A stretch of DNA of 48,124 nt, from assembly GCA_012519425.1 (NCBI GenBank), contig JAAYQF010000070.1, positions 1 through 48,124 on the forward strand, read 5' to 3'. Position numbers and translations under genes: made by a program. Shown in pieces: positions 1 through 7,966 of the stretch (positions are counted from its first letter, which is position 1; the number at the start of each line of letters is the position of its first letter). The stretch is from Bacteroidales bacterium. GTDB taxonomy: Bacteria > Bacteroidota > Bacteroidia > Bacteroidales > Paludibacteraceae. Under the pieces are notes generated by a model. That model was not told where the DNA came from and made no database searches. It worked only from the letters and a program-made list of their open reading frames with translations.

Positions 1-2
1 TA

Positions 3-1709
3 CATAGTTTCCGAACTACTTCCGGAGTATATGCCGGACTTGAGGGCGGATATTCTACCGTTAAAAAATTAGGAGGTTGGGAATCGCTTGACTGTGAGTT
101 AAGGGGGCATTCTGTTGGGCATATTTTATCTGCCTTAGCCTATTTATATGCTTCCACAGGCGATGATAAATACAAATTTAAATCAGATAGTCTGATAATC
201 GGATTAGCAGAAGTGCAAAATGCATTTTTGAAAATGGGATTAAATGGCTATCTAAGTGCATATCCTGAAAATTTAATCAACAGAAACATTGCAGGTCAGC
301 GAGTTTGGGCTCCCTGGTACACATTGCATAAAATTTATTCCGGCCTAATTGACCAGTATCTTTACTGCGATAATAATGAGGCATTAGAAATTGTTACAAA
401 AACTGCAAAATGGGCTTTTGATAAATTATCTCCATTGAGTGAAGAGCAACGAAAGTTAATGATTAGAAATGAATTTGGAGGAGTAAATGAATCTTTTTAT
501 AATCTCTATTCTATTACCGGAAATGAAAATCATTTGAAACTTGCCAGGTTTTTTTATCATGATGAGGTACTCGAGCCACTGTTAGAGAATGATTTCGATT
601 TGTATTTCAAGCATGCCAATACTTTTATACCCAAATTGATAGGAGAAGCGCGAAATTACGAATTGTTTAACGTAAGTAAATCGAGAAAAATGGCAGAAAC
701 ATTCTGGAATGAAGTGATTAACTACCAGACATTTTGTACCGGTGGAAACAGCAGCAAAGAGAAATTCATCCATCCAGATAAAATTTCCGAAAACCTGACC
801 GGATATACGCAAGAATCCTGCAATACGTACAACATGTTGAAATTGACACGCCACTTGTTCTGTTGGGATGCAAATCCAAAATATGCAGATTTTTATGAGC
901 GTGCACTCTACAATCATATTCTTGGACAACAAGATCCCGAATCGGGAATGGTTTCTTATTTTTTACCACTACTTCAGGGTGCACATAAGGTTTACAGTAC
1001 TTATGACAAATCATTTTGGTGCTGTGTAGGAACCGGATTTGAAAATCACTCTAAATATGGTGAAGCAATTTATTACCACACAAACAACAGTCTCTATGTT
1101 AATCTTTTTATTCCATCCGAATTAAACTGGGGTGAGAAAGGTATAAAAATAAGACAAGAAACCGATTTTCCGGAAAATGGAAAAGTAAAATTAATAATCA
1201 GTTCTGAAAAACCTGTGAACTTTGCTTTGAATCTACGTTATCCTGATTGGGCAAGAAATGTGGAAGTTAAGGTAAATGGCAAAAAAAATAAAATCATCCA
1301 ACAGCCTTCAAGCTACATCCGGATTAATCGAAAATGGAAAAATGATGATTGCGTAGAAATCAACTATCCAATGTATTTGCATGTATCTGAATCAAATGAT
1401 AATCCTGACGTCTTTGCTATTACATACGGACCTTTAGTTCTTGCCGGAGTGATGGGAACGGAAGGAATGACAGGATCGGCACCCTTTTCAAATCCGGATT
1501 TGCACAATGATTATTATACATACGATTACCACGTTCCCCAAAATATTACAACCGGCTTAAAAATAGACAAGAAGAATCCGGATCAATTTATCAAACCTAT
1601 TGCAAACGAAAAATTGGCTTTCAAAGTTTTGGATGAAAACATTCGTCTGGAACCTATTCACAAAATTCACCAACAACGTTTTGTTGTGTATTGGAACTTA
1701 ATAAAATAG
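3..1709 (+). CDS. GH127-family beta-L-arabinofuranosidase (DUF1680), 5' end outside window
   Basis: The frame is open from base 3, so the gene starts left of the window; the GTG at 213 is internal. The visible 568 residues start with HSFRTTSG and run through CELRGHSVGHILSALA, which is conserved family sequence, so roughly 80-150 residues are missing. The metal and catalytic region of the family is present. A Glu codon at 759 (KEKF) fits the acid/base position, an E-x-C motif (QESC, codons 813 and 819) and a Cys pair (FWCC, 1020-1025) match the zinc ligands and thiolate nucleophile known from HypBA1. The family removes terminal beta-L-arabinofuranose from plant glycans. The TAG stop is followed directly by the ATG of the next gene, so the two are surely co-transcribed. 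The family assignment is firm; the substrate is inferred. Confidence 0.9.
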   Translation, partial: HSFRTTSGVYAGLEGGYSTVKKLGGWESLDCELRGHSVGHILSALAYLYASTGDDKYKFKSDSLIIGLAEVQNAFLKMGLNGYLSAYPENLINRNIAGQRVWAPWYTLHKIYSGLIDQYLYCDNNEALEIVTKTAKWAFDKLSPLSEEQRKLMIRNEFGGVNESFYNLYSITGNENHLKLARFFYHDEVLEPLLENDFDLYFKHANTFIPKLIGEARNYELFNVSKSRKMAETFWNEVINYQTFCTGGNSSKEKFIHPDKISENLTGYTQESCNTYNMLKLTRHLFCWDANPKYADFYERALYNHILGQQDPESGMVSYFLPLLQGAHKVYSTYDKSFWCCVGTGFENHSKYGEAIYYHTNNSLYVNLFIPSELNWGEKGIKIRQETDFPENGKVKLIISSEKPVNFALNLRYPDWARNVEVKVNGKKNKIIQQPSSYIRINRKWKNDDCVEINYPMYLHVSESNDNPDVFAITYGPLVLAGVMGTEGMTGSAPFSNPDLHNDYYTYDYHVPQNITTGLKIDKKNPDQFIKPIANEKLAFKVLDENIRLEPIHKIHQQRFVVYWNLIK

Positions 1710-4454
1710 ATGATGAAGACTGCCATAACAATATTATTTACCCTGCTTTTTTGCGTCAATTTGTTTTCGCAAAACATTCCCCTTCCCACTGATTTACCTC
1801 AAGGGCATCCCAGGCTTTTGACAAATAATTCAGAAAAAGAGCGTATAAAAGATCTGATAGAAAATGAAGCTTGGGCAAATAACGTAATGAAAGGAATTTT
1901 AGACCGGATAAATCCTTACGTAGAAAAAACCAATTCACAACCGGATTGGCTTTATTCGCGCCTGATGATGTATTGGAAAAGCAAGGCTACAAATGTCTAT
2001 ATTAACGGAGGGATCTATTCTCACGCCGATGGAGAAGCTCCGCTACCGACAGTCCGTTTTGGAAGCACACGCGGAATAAGCAGTTCATTCAAACGTCCAA
2101 AAATTGAAGACATAATCCCATATATGGATGATTCCAAAGGAGTTTACTTTCATAATTCGGCCAAAGCCGGACGTCCGCTTGAATGGACAGAACAGCAAAA
2201 CATTTCAGGGGGCAGCATTGAAAGCGTAAATGAAGAGATCATGCGGATTGCTAAGGATGCGTCATTTGTTTATTGGCTGACAGATGATGAAAGTTATGCC
2301 CGACTTGCTTTCGGTGTTTTTGACACCTACCTGATGGGGATGTATTATAGAACTGAGCCCAAGGACATTTCAAACGGACATGCCCAAACACTGGTCGGAC
2401 TTTCAACATTTGAAGTTATTCAAGAGCGGATTTTAAACGAACTGTCTTATACTTTTGATTTTTTGCACGGATATATTGTGGACAATTATCCCGAAAAGAT
2501 TGAAAAATATGTTGAGACATTGAAAAAATGGATTGATATTTCGATAAAAAACGGTGTCCCGCACAATAACTGGAATCTGCACAAGTCAAGGTTCATCCTA
2601 AAAGTAGCCATGGTGCTTGAAGACAACGAAAACTACAAAGATGGAAAAGGACGCGAATACTATATCGATTATATATTAAACAGAACTTCGGCCCGCCAAT
2701 GGTCGTTGACCAAATTTATGGAGTTTGGATATGATTTCAATACAGGTGTCTGGAATGAATGTCCCGGCTATGGCATTGGAGTAACGAATGACCTGACCAA
2801 TTTTATCCTTGACTACGACAATACTTTTAATCAAAACTTATTGGAATACACGCCTGTGATAAGAGAAGCTGTAAGAGTTTTGCCTCAATATTTATTTCCG
2901 AACGGAGATATCACGGCTTTTGGAGATACATATTATGGAAAATTAAGAACGGAAGCAATTCTTGATTTGATTCGCCTGGCACAGAAATACAAAAACAGAA
3001 ATGATGAAGTTGAATTCACCAGGATGTTTCGGCTTTTTGGTTCGGCTTCAAAAAATCAGAAAGAACAAAATCCAAATCTTCCGGCTCAAATCACTTCCTT
3101 TTTTACTTTGAAGCCACCAAAACTGGATGAAGGCATTCCCGCAGGAGAATTAAAAGATTATGTAACACAGACATTTTATGCTCCAAATGTAAGCTGGTTT
3201 GTTCAGCGAAACGAAATGGATAAAGAAAATGGATTGATGATCTCGCAAGCTGCCTCTCAGGGTAATCATGCTCATTCAAATGGCATTTCAATGGAGCTTT
3301 ATGGAAAAGGATATGTGCTTGGAGCAGAGTCCGGAATTGGTTCTTCCTATTTTGAAAAACCATACTTAGAATTCTATTCTCAATTTCCGGCACATAATAC
3401 GGTAATGGTTGACGGAATCTCAAAATATCCTGAAATGTTGAGCAATCACTCATTCGACCTGCTTTCCTGCTTTCCCGAGGCTGGTGCAAAATCTGAAAAT
3501 TATACTGAAATTTCTTATTCTGAGGTTTGTTTTCTCGAACCGGAAAGCAGAAGCGATCAAAACAGATTGCTGAGCATTGTCAGAACCGGAGAAACGACGG
3601 GATATTATGTTGATATTTTCAGGTCGAAGAAGCAACGTGGCGGAGATAAATTCCATGACTATTTCTATCACAATTTAGGTCAAGACCTTCAAATCCTTGA
3701 CAAGGACGGAAATGAGATGGATTTGACTCCGAGTGATGAAATGGGATTTGCAGGTGGTCATTTGTTTGCACTGGATTACATGTGGGATAAGAAATCAGTA
3801 AAGACAGACCAGGATTACCAAGCAATTTGGAAAATGAGCATGCCCGACAACAATCATATTTATATGAATCTTTGGATGAAAGGATATAAAGGACGTGAAA
3901 TTTTTGCAATCAAATCTCCTCCGACCAAGGCATTTCGTGCAAATCATAACTTGCCCTACGACGTGTTGAATGAACCATTCCTCACTATTTCTGCCCGTCA
4001 GCACGGAGAAGCCTGGAATCATCCTTTTGTAAGTATTTTTGAGCCAACCACCGAAAACGAGGGAAGGTCGATTGTTGAAATCAATTCATTCGTAGCTGAT
4101 AATGATTCTGAAATATCTCCTGACTTTGTAGGATTGGAAGTTAAAAGCAAATCGGGCAGGAAGGATTACATATTTTCTTCAACTAAAGATGAAAAAGTAT
4201 CCTACAACGGCATTACAACCAATGGAACTTATTCTGTGATAAGCGAAAACAATGGAGATTTTTATTTTTTTCTGGGTAATGGCAAATTTCTTCGAGCCAA
4301 AACTTTCACAATTCAATCCGCTGAAAACAACAATGTTATACTCAAATATACAAGCGGTAATTACTACATAAGTTGTGAAAAGCCTGTATCAGTCAGAATA
4401 AACAAAAAGAGAATTAAACTTAGTGCAGTTGAAAACTTAAAATTAAATTTATGA
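1710..4454 (+). CDS. Heparinase II/III-fold polysaccharide lyase-like protein
   Basis: A 914-residue exported protein. Residues 1-21 form a signal peptide ending LFSQ, with the mature part starting near NIPLP. The N-terminal half looks like an alpha/alpha toroid, with HNNWNLH near residue 285 and PNGDITAFGDTYYG near 395. The C-terminal half is beta-rich with the heparinase II/III signature GNHAHSNGISMELYGKG near 518 and AHNTVMVDG near 561. Families with this fold (PL12, 15, 17, 21, 33, 37) cleave uronic-acid glycosidic bonds by beta-elimination and leave an unsaturated uronate. The GH88 gene three places downstream would remove that sugar, which supports true lyase function. The gene starts at the base after the GH127 stop and overlaps the GH43 gene by 4 bp. 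The PL family and substrate cannot be fixed by eye, and heparin itself is not implied. Confidence 0.8.
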   Translation: MMKTAITILFTLLFCVNLFSQNIPLPTDLPQGHPRLLTNNSEKERIKDLIENEAWANNVMKGILDRINPYVEKTNSQPDWLYSRLMMYWKSKATNVYINGGIYSHADGEAPLPTVRFGSTRGISSSFKRPKIEDIIPYMDDSKGVYFHNSAKAGRPLEWTEQQNISGGSIESVNEEIMRIAKDASFVYWLTDDESYARLAFGVFDTYLMGMYYRTEPKDISNGHAQTLVGLSTFEVIQERILNELSYTFDFLHGYIVDNYPEKIEKYVETLKKWIDISIKNGVPHNNWNLHKSRFILKVAMVLEDNENYKDGKGREYYIDYILNRTSARQWSLTKFMEFGYDFNTGVWNECPGYGIGVTNDLTNFILDYDNTFNQNLLEYTPVIREAVRVLPQYLFPNGDITAFGDTYYGKLRTEAILDLIRLAQKYKNRNDEVEFTRMFRLFGSASKNQKEQNPNLPAQITSFFTLKPPKLDEGIPAGELKDYVTQTFYAPNVSWFVQRNEMDKENGLMISQAASQGNHAHSNGISMELYGKGYVLGAESGIGSSYFEKPYLEFYSQFPAHNTVMVDGISKYPEMLSNHSFDLLSCFPEAGAKSENYTEISYSEVCFLEPESRSDQNRLLSIVRTGETTGYYVDIFRSKKQRGGDKFHDYFYHNLGQDLQILDKDGNEMDLTPSDEMGFAGGHLFALDYMWDKKSVKTDQDYQAIWKMSMPDNNHIYMNLWMKGYKGREIFAIKSPPTKAFRANHNLPYDVLNEPFLTISARQHGEAWNHPFVSIFEPTTENEGRSIVEINSFVADNDSEISPDFVGLEVKSKSGRKDYIFSSTKDEKVSYNGITTNGTYSVISENNGDFYFFLGNGKFLRAKTFTIQSAENNNVILKYTSGNYYISCEKPVSVRINKKRIKLSAVENLKLNL

Positions 4455-6124
4455 GAATTATCAGTATTGCAATATTGCTTTTGATAAACTCCGGTTTTTC
4501 TTTTTCTCAAGCTTTCAGATCGAAAGTGTGGGTTGCAGACCAGGGCAATGGTACTTATAAAAATCCTGTCTTGCATGCCGATTATTCAGATCCGGATGTG
4601 ATCCGTGTAGGCGAAGATTATTATATGACCGCCTCAAGTTTCAACTGTGTACCCGGTTTGCCTATTCTTCATTCAAAAGATTTGGTGAATTGGGAGATTG
4701 TCAATTATGCTTTGCAAGATTTAAACTTAGATGGAGTTCCTGCAGGATTTTTTGACAAACCTCAACATGGGAAAGGTGTCTGGGCACCATGCATACGATA
4801 TCATAAAGGAGAATACATGATATATTGGGGAGATCCTGATTTTGGTATTTACGTGGTCAAGACGAAGGACATTTTAGGGAAATGGGATAAGCCCATACGC
4901 GTAATGCCCGGAAAAGGAAGAATTGATCCTTCTCCACTTTTTGATGATGATGGTAAAGTGTATTTAGCGCATGCCTGGGCCGGAAGCAGGGCAAGATTAA
5001 ATAGCATCATCACAGTTTGTGAGATGAATTCAGAAGGTACAAAGGTGATTGGGGAAGAAGTTTTGATATTTGATGGAAACGATGGAATTAATCATACCAT
5101 TGAAGGCGGAAAATTTTACAAGAAAAACGGATTTTATTATTTGCTGGCCCCGGCGGGAGGTGTTGCAGCAGGCTGGCAATTGGCTTTACGGTCGAAAAAT
5201 ATTTACGGGCCATATGAAGCCATGCGGGTTCTTGACCAGGGAAGCACCAATATTAATGGTCCTCACCAAGGTGGTTTGGTAGAAACACAAAATGGAGAAT
5301 GGTGGTTTTTACATTTTCAGGATAAGGGTGCTTACGGACGGATAACACATTTGCAGCCTGTTAATTGGCAAGACGATTGGCCTGTAATGGGTATTAATGC
5401 TAGAAAGTATTGTGGTGAACCTGTACTGTCTTATAAAAAGCCGGTGGCAGGGAAAGACCATCTGATTGTAACACCAAAAGAAACGGATGAATTTGATGCT
5501 CCGAAACTTGGACTACAATGGCAATGGCATGCAAATCCCAAACAGTCTTATGGGTTTACGAGCAGCAATGGTTATTTAAGAATGTACGGACAGTATTATC
5601 CCGAAAATTTTATCAACTTTTGGGATATTCCGAACCTACTCCTGCAAAAATTTCCGGCTGAAGAGTTTTCCGTTAAAACAAAACTCTCAGCAACATTACT
5701 CAACCCGGGTGATAAAACCGGATTGATCATCATGGGGCTGGATTATACCTACTTAGCATTAACTAAATCAGAATCGGGCTATGCACTTGAATACACATCT
5801 TGTAAAGATGCTGAGGACAAAACACCTCAGAGTGTTATTTCAAGAACTGATTTAACTCAAATAAAGGAAAATATAAAATATAACCATGCTACACCTATCC
5901 CTGATGTTACAATATACCTGAAAACGGATGTAAGTAAAGGTGGTGTTTGTTGTTTCAGCTACAGTTTGGATGGTAAGAAGTATGTCAAACTTAGTCCAAA
6001 CTTCACTGCCCGTAAAGGGAAATGGATTGGGGCAAAAGTTGGCATATTCATCATGAATGACCAAGAAAACAGCAGTCGTTCATGGGTAGATATCGATTGG
6101 TTTAGAATTGAAAAATATAATTAG
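4451..6124 (+). CDS. GH43 family glycosidase (beta-xylosidase / alpha-L-arabinofuranosidase type)
   Basis: 557 residues, with a signal peptide over residues 1-20 (INSGFSFSQ). The five-bladed propeller motifs of GH43 are in order: NPVLHADYSDPDVI with general base Asp47, GRIDPSPLFDDDG with the pKa-tuning Asp159, and HTIEGGKFY with general acid Glu218. Residues about 340-557 form a concanavalin-like beta-sandwich of the GH43 C2 type (EFDAPKLGLQWQWHANP onward), common in the long GH43 subfamilies. The protein should act outside the cytoplasm on xylosyl or arabinofuranosyl links. It overlaps the preceding lyase gene by ATGA, a translational-coupling arrangement, and lies 16 bp before the GH88 gene. 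Family and catalytic residues are clear; the sugar specificity is not. Confidence 0.9.
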   Translation: MRIISIAILLLINSGFSFSQAFRSKVWVADQGNGTYKNPVLHADYSDPDVIRVGEDYYMTASSFNCVPGLPILHSKDLVNWEIVNYALQDLNLDGVPAGFFDKPQHGKGVWAPCIRYHKGEYMIYWGDPDFGIYVVKTKDILGKWDKPIRVMPGKGRIDPSPLFDDDGKVYLAHAWAGSRARLNSIITVCEMNSEGTKVIGEEVLIFDGNDGINHTIEGGKFYKKNGFYYLLAPAGGVAAGWQLALRSKNIYGPYEAMRVLDQGSTNINGPHQGGLVETQNGEWWFLHFQDKGAYGRITHLQPVNWQDDWPVMGINARKYCGEPVLSYKKPVAGKDHLIVTPKETDEFDAPKLGLQWQWHANPKQSYGFTSSNGYLRMYGQYYPENFINFWDIPNLLLQKFPAEEFSVKTKLSATLLNPGDKTGLIIMGLDYTYLALTKSESGYALEYTSCKDAEDKTPQSVISRTDLTQIKENIKYNHATPIPDVTIYLKTDVSKGGVCCFSYSLDGKKYVKLSPNFTARKGKWIGAKVGIFIMNDQENSSRSWVDIDWFRIEKYN

Positions 6125-6140
6125 AAAAAAATTATAAAGT

Positions 6141-7352
6141 ATGAAGGTAATTAAAATAACAGCTATTATTTTTTTATTTTTTTTGATAGCTTCGGGTTGT
6201 GCCAATGAAAATGTACAAATCAAGTTTGACGTCGACTCAAACTTAAGATACTGTCATAACCAGGCTCAACGTACTTTAACTGAAATAGGAGACACCACTT
6301 TAATACCGCGAAATATCCTGAAAGATCAGCAACATTGGAATCTTTATCCTGCGGTAATAGGAGAATGGACAGCGGGTTTCTGGCCGGGCATTCTATGGTA
6401 TGTTTATGAAAATTCGAAAGATGAAAAAATTAAAGCTTCTGCAATTCATTATACAGAACTTCTTTATCCACTGAGCAAATTACCTGCATATGATCACGAT
6501 TTGGGTTTTCAGCTCTTTTGCAGCTATGGTAATGCATTCAGATTGACCGGGAATGGAGAATACAAACAGATCATCCTCAATGCAGCAGACACATTGGCTA
6601 CATTATTTAATCCTGTAGTCGGTACAATTTTATCCTGGCCGCGAGAAGTAAAACCTAGAAATTGGCCTCATAATACCATTATGGACAACATGCTTAATCT
6701 TGAGATGCTTTACTGGGCATCGAAAAATGGAGGGAATAAGGAACTTTATAATATTGCTACAAAACACGCTGAAACCACGATGAAGAACCATTTCCGTCCT
6801 GATAACAGCAGCTATCATGTAGCAGTTTATGATACCATAAACGGTGAATTTATTAAAGGAGTAACGCACCAGGGATATGCTGACAATACGATGTGGGCAC
6901 GTGGTCAGGCATGGGCTATTTATGGCTACACTGTTGTGTATAGAGAAACAGGAGATAAAAAATTCTTGCGTTTTGTAGAGGGTGTTGCAGATAAATACTT
7001 GGATAACTTGCCGGAAAATGAATACGTCCCTTTTTGGGATTTCAATGCTCCGAACATCCCCAATGAGCCTAAGGATGCCTCGTCAGCAGCTATTACAGCG
7101 TCGGCGCTTTTAGAGCTATCTCAGTTGGAAGATGATGAAATAAGAGCGTCCAAATACAAACAAGCCGCAACCAATATGCTCATTGAACTGTCAAGCGACA
7201 AATTTCAAAGTGGAGAAAGCAAGCCTTCTTTTTTGCTCCATTCTACCGGACATTGGCCTAACAAGTCGGAAGTGGATGCCTCAATAAATTATGCTGATTA
7301 CTATTATATTGAAGCTTTGACAAGGTTCAAAAAATATAATTCAGATAATTAA
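6141..7352 (+). CDS. GH88 unsaturated glucuronyl hydrolase, lipoprotein
   Basis: 403 residues, close to the family's usual length plus a leader. The N-terminus has a lipobox (IASGC, Cys20) followed by ANENVQ, which lacks the acidic run seen on the SusD and FAS1 lipoproteins here and suggests a periplasm-facing lipoprotein. The body shows the GH88 (alpha/alpha)6 barrel motifs: EWTAGFWPGILWYVYE, YDHDLGF (Asp118/Asp120), NTIMDNMLNLEMLYWA with Asp182 in the place of the second catalytic Asp, HQGYADNTMWARGQAWAIYG, and WDFNAPN followed by PKDASSAAITASALLEL. The family hydrates the 4,5-double bond of unsaturated uronates released by lyases. It is the last gene of the first operon; I see no clear terminator after it. 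Annotation is firm. Confidence 0.92.
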   Translation: MKVIKITAIIFLFFLIASGCANENVQIKFDVDSNLRYCHNQAQRTLTEIGDTTLIPRNILKDQQHWNLYPAVIGEWTAGFWPGILWYVYENSKDEKIKASAIHYTELLYPLSKLPAYDHDLGFQLFCSYGNAFRLTGNGEYKQIILNAADTLATLFNPVVGTILSWPREVKPRNWPHNTIMDNMLNLEMLYWASKNGGNKELYNIATKHAETTMKNHFRPDNSSYHVAVYDTINGEFIKGVTHQGYADNTMWARGQAWAIYGYTVVYRETGDKKFLRFVEGVADKYLDNLPENEYVPFWDFNAPNIPNEPKDASSAAITASALLELSQLEDDEIRASKYKQAATNMLIELSSDKFQSGESKPSFLLHSTGHWPNKSEVDASINYADYYYIEALTRFKKYNSDN

Positions 7353-7589
7353 AGTAAACCCTGCGTAAACCATCACATCATTCCTTGTTCGACTTTTATA
7401 TTTTTATCATGACCTTCTAAAATATATTCATACACAATTTGAACTAGGTAACGAATAGTCCAAATAAGAAATTCTAATTCCTGAGGTCACTCACTATCAT
7501 CTTATTACCATTATGCATTGGTAAAAGAGATCGGTTTCAATTCAGATTAAAAACATAGAAATAATTTCGAAAACTGAATATCAATATTT

Positions 7590-7621
7590 TTTGACACTTA
7601 TTTTTTATTGCAATACATTTC
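7590..7621 (+). promoter_or_regulatory. Possible upstream promoter, Bacteroidetes type
   Basis: TTTG at 7590-7593, then exactly 20 nt, then TACATTTC at 7614-7621, which matches TAnnTTTG at all but the last base. It lies about 100 nt upstream of a better match, so it may be a second, weaker promoter or chance in AT-rich DNA. Confidence 0.35.
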
Positions 7622-7690
7622 TGATTTCCAGCAAAGTAACAATTTCTTTTTTGTGTCAATAAATTTTAGCATTTATTAGCTCAATCGAAA

Positions 7691-7722
7691 TTTGTGCAAG
7701 CTCACAACTATAAATATATTTG
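7691..7722 (+). promoter_or_regulatory. Bacteroidetes sigma-factor promoter for the central PUL operon
   Basis: TTTG at 7691-7694, a 20-nt spacer, then TATATTTG at 7715-7722. Both boxes match the Bacteroidetes -33/-7 consensus perfectly. Transcription would start near 7729 and give a leader of about 237 nt before the ATG at 7967. It separates the first enzyme operon from the outer-membrane block. Confidence 0.7.
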
Positions 7723-7966
7723 ATTGTCGAAAGATAAAATTATAAAAATGATGAAATACACGTATCCTGAATAAGTACCGGAGAGTCTATGTTTATCATG
7801 AAAAGCAATGAATTTCTCAAATCAAGTGCAAGATAAAGCGGAAAATCATCAATTACATTACCTGAAAAATAAGAATTTATTTACTTATGTCAGAATCAGA
7901 TACAAGCATAAACTTATTTAAAATTATTATTTGGAGTTATTATTTAATTATTTAAATTTTACAATC

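Larger units (their letters stand above)
7353..7966 (+). other. Intergenic region and long 5' leader
   Basis: About 0.6 kb without a real gene, richer in A+T than the flanking genes. It holds two candidate promoters (7590-7621 and 7691-7722) and a predicted leader of about 237 nt. The leader contains two tiny open frames, 7748-7774 (8 codons) and 7789-7836 (15 codons, preceded by a GGAGAG that could bind ribosomes). I see no strong hairpin, riboswitch motif or terminator in it. Confidence 0.6.

Noticed and set aside
1710-4454. Annotation as a true heparin lyase acting on host glycosaminoglycans
   Set aside because: Only the fold is shared. The neighbours (GH127, GH43, GH39) point to arabinose- or xylose-containing glycans, and no sulfatase is present in the window.
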